Assembly (NCBI GenBank): GCA_040217795.1 | Contig: JBEHWK010000002.1 | Coordinates: 46,124 to 110,123, forward strand | Source of the DNA: Clostridium_T sp040217795 | Lineage (GTDB): Bacteria > Bacillota > Clostridia > Clostridiales > Clostridiaceae | Direction: 5' to 3' | Length of the DNA stretch: 64,000 nt | Part shown: positions 33,332-42,423 of the stretch, piece after piece | How the letters are laid out: every line of letters starts with the position of its first letter | Position numbering within the stretch: the first letter of the stretch is position 1 | Notes under the pieces: model-generated | Database searches by the model: none | Seen by the model: only the letters and a program-made list of their open reading frames with translations | Told to the model about the DNA's origin: nothing | Position numbers and translations under genes: made by a program

Positions 33332-34057
33332 ATGCAAAACATTATCGAAAATAACTTTATTAATTTTTCAGATGAAAATATCGAAGTACATTTTTCACTT
33401 GGAGATATGGACTATAATAAAAGCACCAAATCCGGAAGGGAAAATATAAATAATCTTAAAGACATTTTCTCATTAGACTCCATAAAATATATATCTCAGG
33501 TGCATTCAGACAAAATAATAAGTCTTAGGGATAAATCAGAGGATACTTCTAAGGTTGAAGCAGATGCTATAGTCACAGATATTGCTGATGTAGGTATAGG
33601 GGTTTTTTATGCTGATTGCGTTCCTGTTATTCTATACGATAAAGAAAGCGGTGCTACAGCAGCCGTTCACAGCGGGTGGAAAGGAACCTATCTGGAGATA
33701 GCAAAAAAAACAGTCCTGCGTATGGTAACTGATTATAAGGTGAATGCTGAGACCTTGAAAGTCATTATAGGCCCTCATATAAGGGAATGCTGTTATGAAA
33801 TAAGTGAAGATCTGAAAAGTCAGTTTAACGACAAGGAATCCTTTAAAGGAGTAAGTCTGTTTAAAGACAGGAATCTGTCCTTGGAAAAAGCCATAACAAA
33901 AAGCCTTTCTGATGCAGGAATAAAAGAGGAGAATATAGTTTCATTAGATTATTGTACTTTTTGCGAAAAGGATATTAAGCTGCATTCTTACAGAAGAGAT
34001 GGAAGTCTGGCAGGAAGATGCTATGCTTTTATTGTGAAAAAAAGCTGGGGGGATTAA
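33332..34057 (+). CDS. ylmD: Multicopper-oxidase-like laccase-domain protein YlmD (PgeF/YfiH family)
   Basis: A DUF152/YfiH family enzyme; members act as purine nucleoside phosphorylase/adenosine deaminase and PgeF corrects mis-built peptidoglycan in E. coli. The 241-residue protein has QVHSDKI, the zinc ligands in FYADCVPVILYD and AAVHSGWKGTYLEI, and IGPHIRECCYEI. It is next to nrdR as in many clostridia. It ends 1 nt before phoP, so the phosphate two-component genes may be read from its promoter as well. Confidence 0.9.
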   Translation: MQNIIENNFINFSDENIEVHFSLGDMDYNKSTKSGRENINNLKDIFSLDSIKYISQVHSDKIISLRDKSEDTSKVEADAIVTDIADVGIGVFYADCVPVILYDKESGATAAVHSGWKGTYLEIAKKTVLRMVTDYKVNAETLKVIIGPHIRECCYEISEDLKSQFNDKESFKGVSLFKDRNLSLEKAITKSLSDAGIKEENIVSLDYCTFCEKDIKLHSYRRDGSLAGRCYAFIVKKSWGD

Positions 34058-34058
34058 A

Positions 34059-34757
34059 ATGGCGAATGAAAAAATATTCATTGTAGATGATGAGGAGCAC
34101 ATTTTAGAATTATTGAGATTTAATTTTGAGAATTCAGGTTATAAGGTAGAAACTGCAACAAATGGTGCAGAGGCGCTTCAGAAAATAAAAGCTGATCCGC
34201 CGAAACTTATACTGCTTGATCTTATGCTTCCAGGCATGGATGGGTATGATGTATGCAAAGAGATAAGAAAAGAAAGTACCACACAAAATATACCAATAAT
34301 CATGACTACTGCAAAAAGTGAGGAACTGGATAAGATTCTTGGCCTTGAATTAGGTGCAGATGATTATATCACAAAGCCTTTTTCAATCCGTGAACTTCTG
34401 GCAAGAGTAAAGGCTGTACTGAGGAGAACCAACTCCAGTATTGTTCCTGAAAAAGTTTTTAATGCATATAACATCTCAGTTGATTTTGCAAAACGTGAGG
34501 TGCTTAATGATGGTAGCAGAGTTGATTTGACACTGAAGGAATTTGAACTTTTGGAAACCTTGATAAAAAACAGGGGCAAGGTCTTGCCCAGAGAAGTATT
34601 ATTGGACAAAGTATGGGGATATGACTATATCGGGGAAAGCAGGACTGTGGATGTTCATATAAGACATCTGAGAAAAAAGATAGAAGAGGATGATAAAAAT
34701 CCTAAATTAATTGAAACTATAAGAGGAATCGGTTATAGATTCTTCAGCGGTGATTAA
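34059..34757 (+). CDS. phoP: Phosphate response regulator PhoP/PhoB type
   Basis: OmpR-family response regulator. The 232-residue protein has the receiver acidic pair in FIVDDEEH, the phospho-acceptor Asp in LILLDLMLPGMDGYD (about residue 53), the lysine in ADDYITKPFSIREL, and a winged-helix domain with LTLKEFELLETL and SRTVDVHIRHLRKKIE. Adjacent phoR and pstSCAB-phoU identify phosphate starvation as its signal. It starts 1 nt after ylmD and ends 2 nt before phoR. Confidence 0.93.
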   Translation: MANEKIFIVDDEEHILELLRFNFENSGYKVETATNGAEALQKIKADPPKLILLDLMLPGMDGYDVCKEIRKESTTQNIPIIMTTAKSEELDKILGLELGADDYITKPFSIRELLARVKAVLRRTNSSIVPEKVFNAYNISVDFAKREVLNDGSRVDLTLKEFELLETLIKNRGKVLPREVLLDKVWGYDYIGESRTVDVHIRHLRKKIEEDDKNPKLIETIRGIGYRFFSGD

Positions 34758-34759
34758 TT

Positions 34760-36457
34760 ATGAGGAAGAAAATATTTTCTTCAGTAATCATTATTGTGCT
34801 TTTTGCGCTGACAGTTGTAACTTCAGCCTTTGTAGCTATTGGCAACCGTCAATATGAAAATAGCCAAAAAGAAACCTTAAGGATATATAATAACCTGATT
34901 AAAAACTCTGACTTAAAGCATCCGGAAAACATATCCAACCTCATTGGAAGCCAGCAGGGAAGTTCTGAAGTAAGAATAACCTACATATTAAATGATGGAA
35001 CAGTAGAATACGACACAAATGAAGATCCGAAAAAAATGGATAACCATAACAGCAGAGAAGAAGTAATAGCTGCAAGAAAAAGTGGCGAAGGGTCAGCAAT
35101 CCGATTTTCAGATACCTTAGGAAGTAACATGGTTTACTATGCAACATTGCTGGATAATGGAAATGTAGTAAGAACTTCCATACCGTTAAAAAGTGCTGAA
35201 ATATTTTATACAGGGTATTTTAAATATTATATAATAGTGTTCCTGCTGGTGATGTTATTTTCCATTATATTATCTTTTAAACTGGTTAAACACATAACTG
35301 AACCGGTGGAAGAAATGGAATTCATCACTTCAAGAATCGCCCAGGGTGAGTATGACCGAAGGGTCAAAATCCTCTCATCCGATGAACTTGGGGTACTTGG
35401 CAGAACCTTCAACAATATGGCTGACCAGCTGCAGTTTAAAATAAATGAGGTTGTGGAAAAACAAAACAGGCTGGAAGCAATCTTAACAAGCATGGACAGC
35501 GGTGTAATTGCAGTTGATAAGAACCATCATATTCTTATGATAAATCCTTATGCTAAAAATATATTCGGAATTGAAAAAGACATAGTAGGAGATCTGTTAT
35601 TAGATCATATAAGGGATTTTGAAGTTGACTTGATTTTCGAGGAAAAAGAAAAGAGAATTAACGAAGTGAAAATTATCTGGCCAAGGGAAAGAATTTTAAG
35701 AATAAGAACTGCAGACTTAATAAACGGAAGCCAGTTTATCGGTACCGTTGCAGTATTGCAGGACATAACTGATATCAGAAGGCTTGAAAACATGAGATCA
35801 GAGTTTGTAGCTAATGTTTCCCATGAGCTTAAAACTCCTTTAACATCAATAAAAGGTTTTGCAGAAACTTTAAAATATGTTAAGGATGAAAAAACTCGGA
35901 TGAAGTTCCTTGACATAATAAATGATGAGGCAGACAGATTGACAAGACTGATAAATGATATACTTACTCTTTCAAATATCGAACAGAAAAATGATATAAA
36001 GAAGGAAAAATTTAAACCTAAGGAAGTTATAGAAGATGTGACACTTCTGATGAAAAACTTAGCCGATACAAAAAAAATAAAATTAAGTATTTCAAATATT
36101 TCTGAAGAAAGCTTATATGGAAGCAGAGATGGTTTCAAGCAAATGTATATAAATCTTTTAGAGAATGCTATCAAATATTCTGAAGAAGGAGATAATGTCA
36201 GCTGCAGAAGTTATAATGAAAAAGGCTTTTATTATCTTGAAGTTGAAGATACAGGGTGCGGCATTCCTGAAAATGAAATTCCAAGGATTTTTGAAAGGTT
36301 TTACAGGGTTGATAAAGCAAGAAGCCGTGCAAAGGGCGGGACTGGATTAGGTCTTGCCATAGTGAAGCACATTGTTAAAGGCATGAATGGAACAATTGAT
36401 GTGAAGAGTGAAATTTCAAAAGGGACAAAGTTCACTGTTAAGTTTAAACATCTGTAA
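34760..36457 (+). CDS. phoR: Phosphate sensor histidine kinase PhoR
   Basis: A 565-residue transmembrane histidine kinase. It has two membrane spans (about 6-27 and 155-175) flanking an extracytoplasmic sensor, a HAMP segment (LVKHITEPVEEMEFITSRIA), a PAS domain (about 238-340), the phospho-acceptor His-355 in VSHELKTPLTSIKGF, and an ATPase domain with N box LLENAIKYSEEGD, G1 DTGCGIPENEIPRIF and G2 GGTGLGLAIVKHI. It is coupled to phoP by a 2-nt gap. In this pathway PhoU and the Pst transporter downstream normally restrain the kinase when phosphate is plentiful. Confidence 0.94.
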   Translation: MRKKIFSSVIIIVLFALTVVTSAFVAIGNRQYENSQKETLRIYNNLIKNSDLKHPENISNLIGSQQGSSEVRITYILNDGTVEYDTNEDPKKMDNHNSREEVIAARKSGEGSAIRFSDTLGSNMVYYATLLDNGNVVRTSIPLKSAEIFYTGYFKYYIIVFLLVMLFSIILSFKLVKHITEPVEEMEFITSRIAQGEYDRRVKILSSDELGVLGRTFNNMADQLQFKINEVVEKQNRLEAILTSMDSGVIAVDKNHHILMINPYAKNIFGIEKDIVGDLLLDHIRDFEVDLIFEEKEKRINEVKIIWPRERILRIRTADLINGSQFIGTVAVLQDITDIRRLENMRSEFVANVSHELKTPLTSIKGFAETLKYVKDEKTRMKFLDIINDEADRLTRLINDILTLSNIEQKNDIKKEKFKPKEVIEDVTLLMKNLADTKKIKLSISNISEESLYGSRDGFKQMYINLLENAIKYSEEGDNVSCRSYNEKGFYYLEVEDTGCGIPENEIPRIFERFYRVDKARSRAKGGTGLGLAIVKHIVKGMNGTIDVKSEISKGTKFTVKFKHL

Positions 36458-36558
36458 AAGTTGAAAACTGAAAGGTTTTCTTTTAATAAAGCGCTTTAAT
36501 AATCCGGTATTTTTTGTTAAAATATAAATAGTGATATTCTTCTAATAAAAAAGAAATG

Positions 36559-36617
36559 TTAAAAAAACTTAACAATTAAATAATATAACTTAACAATAAT
36601 CTAATTTCTGATTAACT
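36559..36617 (+). promoter_or_regulatory. Phased TTAACA-like repeats upstream of pstS (candidate Pho boxes)
   Basis: TTAAAA (36559), TTAACA (36569), TTAACA (36590) and TTAACT (36612) are spaced by 10, 21 and 22 nt, close to multiples of the 11-nt period of PhoP direct-repeat boxes in Firmicutes. They lie 70-125 nt before pstS. AT-rich context raises the chance-match risk. Confidence 0.5.
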
Positions 36618-36684
36618 TTAATGGTTTAATATTAATCTTGTTAGGAATAATAAACATACAAAATAAATTTTCGGAGGAATAACA

Positions 36685-37563
36685 ATGAAAAGAAGAGGAA
36701 TCAAACTTACGGTATTAGGTTTATCACTTGTATTAGGAATATCTGCTTTGGCAGGATGCTCAAAAAGTGGAGATACATCAAATAAGTTATCAGGAACTTT
36801 AACTTTATCAGGATCATCAGCGTTACTTCCACTTGTAGAAGCTTCTAAAGAAGGATTCAATGCAAAATATCCGGATGTTACAGTAAATGCTCAGGCTGGC
36901 GGATCAGGTACAGGATTGACTCAGGTATCTCAGGGATCAGTAGATATAGGAAATTCAGATGTTTTTGCAGAAGAAGGTTTAACAGCAGAAGATGCCAAGA
37001 CTCTTGTAGATCATAAAATTGTTGCTCAGGGATTTGCAGTGGTAGTTAACAAGAATTCATCTATCACTAACTTGACTAAAGCACAGATCCAGGACATATT
37101 CTCAGGAAAAATCACTAACTGGAAAGAAGTAGGCGGAGCTGACAAGGCTATAACTGTTGTACACAGACCAAGTTCTTCTGGAACAAGAAAGACTTTTGTA
37201 AAAGTTGTTCTTGACGGGAAAAAGGAATTGGAAAATGATAAGATAGGTGTTACTCAGGATAGTAATGGGGCAGTTGTTAAAGCAATGGAAAGCACAGACG
37301 GTTCAATAAGCTATGTTTCTCTTGCATACCTTATGGGAGATGCTAAAGATAAGCTGTCTGGTGTTAAAATTGACGGAGTGGAACCTACAACAGAAAACAT
37401 AACTACCGGAAAATATATATTCTGGGCATGGGGACATATGTACACTAAAGGCGAAGCAAGCGAATTAGCTAAAGCATTAATTGAATATATCATGAGCGCA
37501 GAGAACAAAGCAATAGTAGAAAAAACAGGATATATCAGTGCTTCAGATATGAAAGTAAAATAG
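36685..37563 (+). CDS. pstS: Phosphate-binding lipoprotein PstS
   Basis: High-affinity phosphate receptor of the Pst importer, anchored outside the membrane. The 292-residue protein has a signal with lipobox ALAGCSK, then the phosphate-binding signatures LTLSGSSALLPLVEA, AGGSGTGLTQVSQG, DIGNSDVFAEEG and HRPSSSGTRKTF. GGAGG precedes ATG 36685. Candidate Pho boxes lie upstream and a partial terminator hairpin lies downstream, matching the usual excess of PstS over the other subunits. Confidence 0.96.
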   Translation: MKRRGIKLTVLGLSLVLGISALAGCSKSGDTSNKLSGTLTLSGSSALLPLVEASKEGFNAKYPDVTVNAQAGGSGTGLTQVSQGSVDIGNSDVFAEEGLTAEDAKTLVDHKIVAQGFAVVVNKNSSITNLTKAQIQDIFSGKITNWKEVGGADKAITVVHRPSSSGTRKTFVKVVLDGKKELENDKIGVTQDSNGAVVKAMESTDGSISYVSLAYLMGDAKDKLSGVKIDGVEPTTENITTGKYIFWAWGHMYTKGEASELAKALIEYIMSAENKAIVEKTGYISASDMKVK

Positions 37564-37596
37564 TAAATTTAAGTTGTTAAATATTTAAATCTCCAG

Positions 37597-37617
37597 GGGC
37601 TGATTAATTTCAGCCCT
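37597..37617 (+). terminator. Intra-operon hairpin between pstS and pstC
   Basis: GGGCTGA (37597-37603) pairs with TCAGCCC (37610-37616); AAATTT follows. It is likely a partial terminator or 3'-end protector that raises pstS relative to pstCAB. Confidence 0.55.
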
Positions 37618-37646
37618 AAATTTGAGTGAGGGGGATAATTAAAAGT

Positions 37647-38537
37647 ATGGAAGGTTCAAGAAATTTTATTAAAAAATTTAAAACAGAATACTCAGGAAAG
37701 ATATTTGCATATTTTTGCGGCATTCTGATTATTATTTTAACACTTTCTATAATGCTGTTTATAGCATCAAAAGGTCTTCAGACATTTATAAAAGATAAAC
37801 AGAATGTTATAGATGTTATATTTGGATTGAACTGGAAACCAGATGGAGAAGTTTCTAAATACGGGGCACTTGTTTTTATACTGGGTTCTACGTTAGTTTC
37901 TTTGGGAGCGGTAATTATTAGTGCTCCAATTGCTATTGCCGTAGCAATATTTATGAATATGATTTCAAAAAGCATAGGAAAGAAGATTTTGCAGCCTGCA
38001 TTGGAATTATTTGTTGGGATACCTTCAGTAGTATATGGCTGGATAGGTATTTCAGTTTTAGTGCCCTTTATTAAAAATCATTTTGGCGGACTGGGATTCA
38101 GTCTTCTTTCAGGAATTCTGGTTTTAAGCATCATGATACTGCCTACCATTGCTTCACTTGCATCTGATGCTATAAAGACAGTGCCTGGAGATTACATTGA
38201 AGCGTCTTACGGCCTTGGTGCCACAAGATGGCAGACAATAATCAAGGTTTTAGTTCCTGCTTCAAAGAGCGGGATATTGACAGGGGTTGTATTGGGAATA
38301 GCAAGGGCCTTTGGTGAAGCATTAGCCGTCCAGATGGTCATAGGAAACAGTGCAAAGGTACCATCAATAATTACGGATTCTACAGCAACTTTGACAAGTA
38401 TAATCACAATGGATATGGCTAATACTGCTTCCGGAACACCATGGAACAATGCTCTGTGGACCCTGGCATTCATTCTTCTGATTATCAGTTTCTTATTTAT
38501 TGTGCTAATTAGAAAGATAGGAGCAAGAGGTGAGTAA
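37647..38537 (+). CDS. pstC: Phosphate ABC transporter permease PstC
   Basis: Membrane subunit of the Pst complex. The 296-residue protein has about six membrane spans. Conserved parts are FGLNWKPDGEVSKYGALVFI, the ELFVGIPSVVYGWIG region and the ATPase-contact EAA-type loop EASYGLGATRWQTIIKVLVP. ATG 37647 follows GAGGGGGA; a GTG 21 nt upstream lies within that site. It ends within the pstA ribosome site. Confidence 0.94.
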   Translation: MEGSRNFIKKFKTEYSGKIFAYFCGILIIILTLSIMLFIASKGLQTFIKDKQNVIDVIFGLNWKPDGEVSKYGALVFILGSTLVSLGAVIISAPIAIAVAIFMNMISKSIGKKILQPALELFVGIPSVVYGWIGISVLVPFIKNHFGGLGFSLLSGILVLSIMILPTIASLASDAIKTVPGDYIEASYGLGATRWQTIIKVLVPASKSGILTGVVLGIARAFGEALAVQMVIGNSAKVPSIITDSTATLTSIITMDMANTASGTPWNNALWTLAFILLIISFLFIVLIRKIGARGE

Positions 38538-38538
38538 A

Positions 38539-39423
38539 ATGAAAGCAAAAACCCAAGATAAGATTGCAACAGTTATCTTGTACATAATTTCAAGTTTCGT
38601 TGTACTGCTGTTGGTAGCATTTTTAGGATACATTATATATAACGGAGTATCCTCTTTAAATATCAAGTTTCTGATATCCGAACCAAAAACTATGGCTGCC
38701 GGCGGAGGAATAGGTCCGGAATTGTTCAATTCATTCTATATGCTGTTTATATCTCTTGTAATAACAGTTCCTGTTGGTATTGGGGCTGGAATCTACTTGT
38801 CAGAATATTCAAAAGAAGGCAAGTTTGTTAACTTCTTAAGATTGTGCATCGATACAATGGCATCACTTCCTTCCATAGTAATAGGTCTGTTTGGAATGCT
38901 GGTATTCGTAACATATTTTGACTGGGGCTACTCTATACTTGCAGGGGCTGTTTCAGTTTCAATATTGAATCTTCCTTCTCTTACAAGAGTAAGTGAATCA
39001 GCAATAAAAGCCGCATCTAAAAAGGTTAAGGAAGCCAGTTTAGGTCTGGGAGCAACAAGCTGGCAGACAATTGTAAAGGTAACTTTACCATATGCCATGC
39101 CTCAGATTCTTACCGGTATCATATTGGCTTCAGGAAGAATATTCGGAGAGGCCGCAGCATTTTTATACACTGCTGGTTTAAGCACCGGAAGACTTAGATT
39201 TTCCGATATCAGTCTTGTAAATACTACTTCTCCTTTTTCTTTATTCAAGCCAGCTGAGACTTTAGCTGTACACATTTGGAAGTTAAATTCCGAAGGTGTG
39301 GTGCCTGATGCATCAAAAATTGCCAATGGAACTTCAGCGGTATTGATCATAGCAGTATTATTATTTAATGTATTAGCAAGAATTATCGGAAACGCATTAT
39401 ATAAATCATATAGCGGAAAGTAG
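38539..39423 (+). CDS. pstA: Phosphate ABC transporter permease PstA
   Basis: Second membrane subunit. The 294-residue protein has about six spans; PVGIGAGIYLSEYSKEGKF, TMASLPSIVIGLFGMLVFV and the loop EASLGLGATSWQTIVKVTLP are family markers. ATG 38539 lies one base after the pstC stop, with AGAGGTGA ahead of it; an in-frame GTG upstream is part of that site. The partner is PstC; both dock onto the PstB dimer. Confidence 0.94.
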   Translation: MKAKTQDKIATVILYIISSFVVLLLVAFLGYIIYNGVSSLNIKFLISEPKTMAAGGGIGPELFNSFYMLFISLVITVPVGIGAGIYLSEYSKEGKFVNFLRLCIDTMASLPSIVIGLFGMLVFVTYFDWGYSILAGAVSVSILNLPSLTRVSESAIKAASKKVKEASLGLGATSWQTIVKVTLPYAMPQILTGIILASGRIFGEAAAFLYTAGLSTGRLRFSDISLVNTTSPFSLFKPAETLAVHIWKLNSEGVVPDASKIANGTSAVLIIAVLLFNVLARIIGNALYKSYSGK

Positions 39424-39434
39424 GAGGAAGAATA

Positions 39435-40184
39435 ATGGGAATTATAGATACTAAAAATTTGAACTTATTTTATGGAAAAGCTCAGGCCCTGAAGAATATA
39501 AATATGGAAATAGATAAAAATAAAGTTACTGCTTTAATAGGGCCTTCCGGCTGTGGAAAATCAACTTTCCTAAGAACCTTAAACAGAATGAATGACCTTA
39601 TTGATATCGTAAGCATAACAGGAGAAGTTTTGTTTGAAGGTAAAAATATCTACAGTGATTATGATGAAATAATGCTTAGAAAAAGAGTAGGAATGGTGTT
39701 TCAAAAGGCTAATCCTTTCCCTATGTCAATTTATGACAATATTGCATATGGTCCCAGAATACACGGATTGACTAACAAGGCCCAATTAGATGAAATTGTT
39801 GAAACCAGCCTTAAGGGTGCTGCTTTATGGGATGAAGTAAAAGACAGGCTTAAGAAAAGTGCTATAGGACTTTCAGGCGGTCAGCAGCAAAGATTGTGTA
39901 TAGCAAGAAGCCTGGCTGTTGAACCTGAAGTGTTATTGATGGATGAACCAACTTCCGCACTAGACCCCATATCTACAAGTAAAATTGAAGAACTGATGGA
40001 TGAACTAAAAAAGAAGTACACAGTGATTATTGTTACGCATAATATGCAACAGGCAGGTAGAATTGCTGATAAGACTGCTTTCTTTTTAAGCGGGGAAGTA
40101 ATCGAATATGATTTAACGGAAAATATTTTCTATAAACCGAGGGATAAGAGAACTGAAGATTATATTACCGGCAGATTTGGATAA
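39435..40184 (+). CDS. pstB: Phosphate ABC transporter ATPase PstB
   Basis: A 249-residue ATPase energising phosphate import. It has LNLFYGKAQALKNI, Walker A GPSGCGKSTFLRTLNRMND, the PstB-specific GMVFQKANPFPMSIYDNIAYG, signature LSGGQQQRLCIARSLAVEP and Walker B LLMDEPTSALDPI. It starts 11 nt after pstA and is followed 23 nt later by phoU. The usual L-C-I-A-R motif is kept. Confidence 0.97.
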   Translation: MGIIDTKNLNLFYGKAQALKNINMEIDKNKVTALIGPSGCGKSTFLRTLNRMNDLIDIVSITGEVLFEGKNIYSDYDEIMLRKRVGMVFQKANPFPMSIYDNIAYGPRIHGLTNKAQLDEIVETSLKGAALWDEVKDRLKKSAIGLSGGQQQRLCIARSLAVEPEVLLMDEPTSALDPISTSKIEELMDELKKKYTVIIVTHNMQQAGRIADKTAFFLSGEVIEYDLTENIFYKPRDKRTEDYITGRFG

Positions 40185-40207
40185 AACGAAATAAAGGAGA
40201 GATTTAT

Positions 40208-40864
40208 ATGACAAGAACTTCATCAGATTTAAAACTAAAAATGATACATGAAGAAATAATAAAAATGGGAAGTATTGTTGAAAAACAAATATTCTTATCA
40301 GTGGAAGCTCTTAACAATAAGGATGTTGCTTTGGCTGAAGATACCATAAAAAAGGATGATTTAGTTGACAACCTTCAGAAAAAAATTGAAGATGACTGCA
40401 TTAAGTTTATAGCTGCTGAACAGCCTTTAGCTATAGATTTAAGAGATATCTTCACAGCTTCCAAAATTGTTACGGATTTGGAAAGAATGGCAGACCATGC
40501 TGTGGATATCTGCAAAATTGTTAAAAAGACAAAGGATCAGCCGCGTATCAAGGAATTGAAGGATATTCGTGAAATGGCTTCAAAAGTCCAGAATATGATC
40601 AAACTTTCAATAGATGCATACGTAGCTGCCGATGAAGAAAAAGCCCTTAATATTTGTAAGATGGATGATGAAGTAGATGCTTTGTATAAAAAAGTCTTTG
40701 GGGAACTTATGGTTATTCTCAGCACAAATCCTGAACACATCTCACAAGTAGCTCAACTGCTTTTTGTATGCAAATACCTGGAAAGAGTTGCCGACCACGT
40801 GACAAATATATGTGAGTGGACAATATATTCAAAAACAGGAAAATATATAGATTTAAATGAGTAA
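40208..40864 (+). CDS. phoU: Phosphate signalling regulator PhoU
   Basis: A two-repeat helical protein that binds metal and links the Pst transporter to PhoR. The 218-residue protein has two PhoU repeats, each with the E/D-R-x-A-D-H type motif: LERMADHAVDIC at about 94-105 and LERVADHVTNICEW at about 194-207. It is the last gene of the pst operon and is closed by a long terminator. Confidence 0.95.
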   Translation: MTRTSSDLKLKMIHEEIIKMGSIVEKQIFLSVEALNNKDVALAEDTIKKDDLVDNLQKKIEDDCIKFIAAEQPLAIDLRDIFTASKIVTDLERMADHAVDICKIVKKTKDQPRIKELKDIREMASKVQNMIKLSIDAYVAADEEKALNICKMDDEVDALYKKVFGELMVILSTNPEHISQVAQLLFVCKYLERVADHVTNICEWTIYSKTGKYIDLNE

Positions 40865-40885
40865 TTAATCCTCAGATGTTCTTAG

Positions 40886-40950
40886 AATCGGGTAAAAAGT
40901 CAAGGTATCTTCCAATACGTTGTATACATTAAACTTTTTACCCGATTTTT
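40886..40950 (+). terminator. Strong terminator after phoU
   Basis: A 15-bp perfect stem pairs 40886-40900 (AATCGGGTAAAAAGT) with 40933-40947, followed by TTT. The loop is long (32 nt). Confidence 0.88.
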
Positions 40951-40988
40951 CCCATTATTGAGGCAAATCCCCTGACCGGAACACTTGC

Positions 40989-41017
40989 TTGACTTAATTT
41001 AGTAATTAAGTTAATAT
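40989..41017 (+). promoter_or_regulatory. Sigma-A promoter of the DUF512-der-gpsA operon
   Basis: TTGACT (40989-40994), 17-nt spacer, TAATAT (41012-41017). The leader is about 60 nt and contains repeat copy C. Confidence 0.75.
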
Positions 41018-41036
41018 TACATAATGTAAGATAATA

Positions 41037-41069
41037 TAGGGTTACCTTGCGATTATAGTTGGAACCCTA
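41037..41069 (+). repeat. Structured repeat, copy C (33-bp short form)
   Basis: TAGGGTT (41037-41043) and AACCCTA (41063-41069) are the same ends as in copy B, with the inner AGTTGGAACCCTA shared, but the centre is missing. It is in the 5' leader of the DUF512 gene, about 18 nt before the start codon. Confidence 0.55.
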
Positions 41070-41086
41070 AATATTAGGAGAAAGCT

Positions 41087-42421
41087 ATGAAAAACAAAAT
41101 TTTAAAGGTTGAACCTAATAGTCTCGGAGAAGAACTTGGAATTGAAACAGGAGATTATTTATTGTCAATTAACGGAACTGCCATAAAAGATATTATGGAC
41201 TATAAATTTCTTATGGCAGACGAATATATAGAGGTTGAAATTGAAAAACCTGATGGTGAAGTCTGGGTTCTTGAAGTGGATAAGGACATTCAGGAAGACC
41301 TTGGAGTGGAATTTGAAAGTTCTATAATGGATAAAGCAAAAAGCTGTTCAAACAAATGTATTTTTTGTTTCATAGATCAGCTTCCAAAAGGAATGAGAGA
41401 TACCTTATATTTTAAGGATGATGATTCACGTCTTTCTTTTCTTCAGGGCAATTTCGTTACTTTTACCAATATGAAGGAGTCGGATATAGACAGAATAATC
41501 AGCTATCGAATAAGTCCTATCAATGTCAGCGTTCACACTACAAACCCGGAGTTAAGAGTTAAGATGCTGAACAATCGTTTTGCAGGCAATATTTATGACA
41601 GGTTAAAGAGGCTGGCACAAGCTGAAATAGTCATTAATGCCCAAATCGTTGTAGTTCCCGGAGTAAATAACGGAGAAGAATTAAAAAGGACAGTGGAGGA
41701 TCTGTATAAATTGTATCCTTATGTTCAAAATGTAGCCGCAGTACCTGTTGGCATCACAAAGTTCAGGGAAGGACTATTCCCGCTGCAGATCTTTGACAAA
41801 GAAAGTGCCCTTAAAGAAATAGAGGGCATGGCAGATTTACAGCAAAAGTATATCAGGGAAATTAAAACGCCTTTTGTAAGGTTATCCGATGAATTCTATA
41901 TTCTGGCAGGCATGGATGTTCCCAATGAAGAATTCTATGGGGATTATGAACAATTGGAAGATGGAATAGGAATGATAAGGCTGTTCAGAAATTATATAAA
42001 GGAAGATATAAAGAAACTGAACTTAAATTCAAAAGGCCATTTTTCAATGATTACAGGACATTCTGCATATGAAGAGATTCTGTGGGCTGCAAATGAATTA
42101 CATGCTGCAAATAAAAACATAAATATAGATGTTTTTAAAATTACCAATAATTATTTTGGTGATACTATAACTGTTGCAGGGCTTTTAACAGGAAAAGATG
42201 TCATTGAACAGTTAAAAGGAAAGATAAAATCAAAGTATCTGATTATGTCAGAGAATATGTTCAGAAAGGGTTATGAACTTTCTGATTCAAAAGAGCTTAT
42301 TATGTTGGATGACATTAAAGTCAGCGACATAGAAAGAGAATTAGGTGTCAAGGTAATAGTTGTGGACTATACCGGAGAAGACTTAATAAATAATATAAAT
42401 AAATATTCAGAGGAGGGTTAA
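41087..42421 (+). CDS. DUF512 radical-SAM protein with PDZ domain
   Basis: A conserved clostridial protein of unknown substrate. The 444-residue chain has an N-terminal PDZ-like domain (about 1-65: VEPNSLGEELGIETGDYLLSINGT split at residues 5-28), a radical-SAM cluster motif C-x3-C-x2-C in SCSNKCIFCFIDQLP (about Cys-87, -91, -94), the barrel region with ISPINVSVHTTNPELR, and the DUF512 C-terminus with KITNNYFGDTITVAGLLTG. It is nearly always beside der, and here it is 2 nt upstream of it. AGGAGAAAG precedes ATG 41087. Confidence 0.93.
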   Translation: MKNKILKVEPNSLGEELGIETGDYLLSINGTAIKDIMDYKFLMADEYIEVEIEKPDGEVWVLEVDKDIQEDLGVEFESSIMDKAKSCSNKCIFCFIDQLPKGMRDTLYFKDDDSRLSFLQGNFVTFTNMKESDIDRIISYRISPINVSVHTTNPELRVKMLNNRFAGNIYDRLKRLAQAEIVINAQIVVVPGVNNGEELKRTVEDLYKLYPYVQNVAAVPVGITKFREGLFPLQIFDKESALKEIEGMADLQQKYIREIKTPFVRLSDEFYILAGMDVPNEEFYGDYEQLEDGIGMIRLFRNYIKEDIKKLNLNSKGHFSMITGHSAYEEILWAANELHAANKNINIDVFKITNNYFGDTITVAGLLTGKDVIEQLKGKIKSKYLIMSENMFRKGYELSDSKELIMLDDIKVSDIERELGVKVIVVDYTGEDLINNINKYSEEG

Positions 42422-42423
42422 TT

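Noticed and set aside
35605..36174. Long minus-strand open frame inside phoR
   Set aside because: Low-complexity Ser/Phe-rich translation opposite a clear histidine kinase; no ribosome site and no family features.
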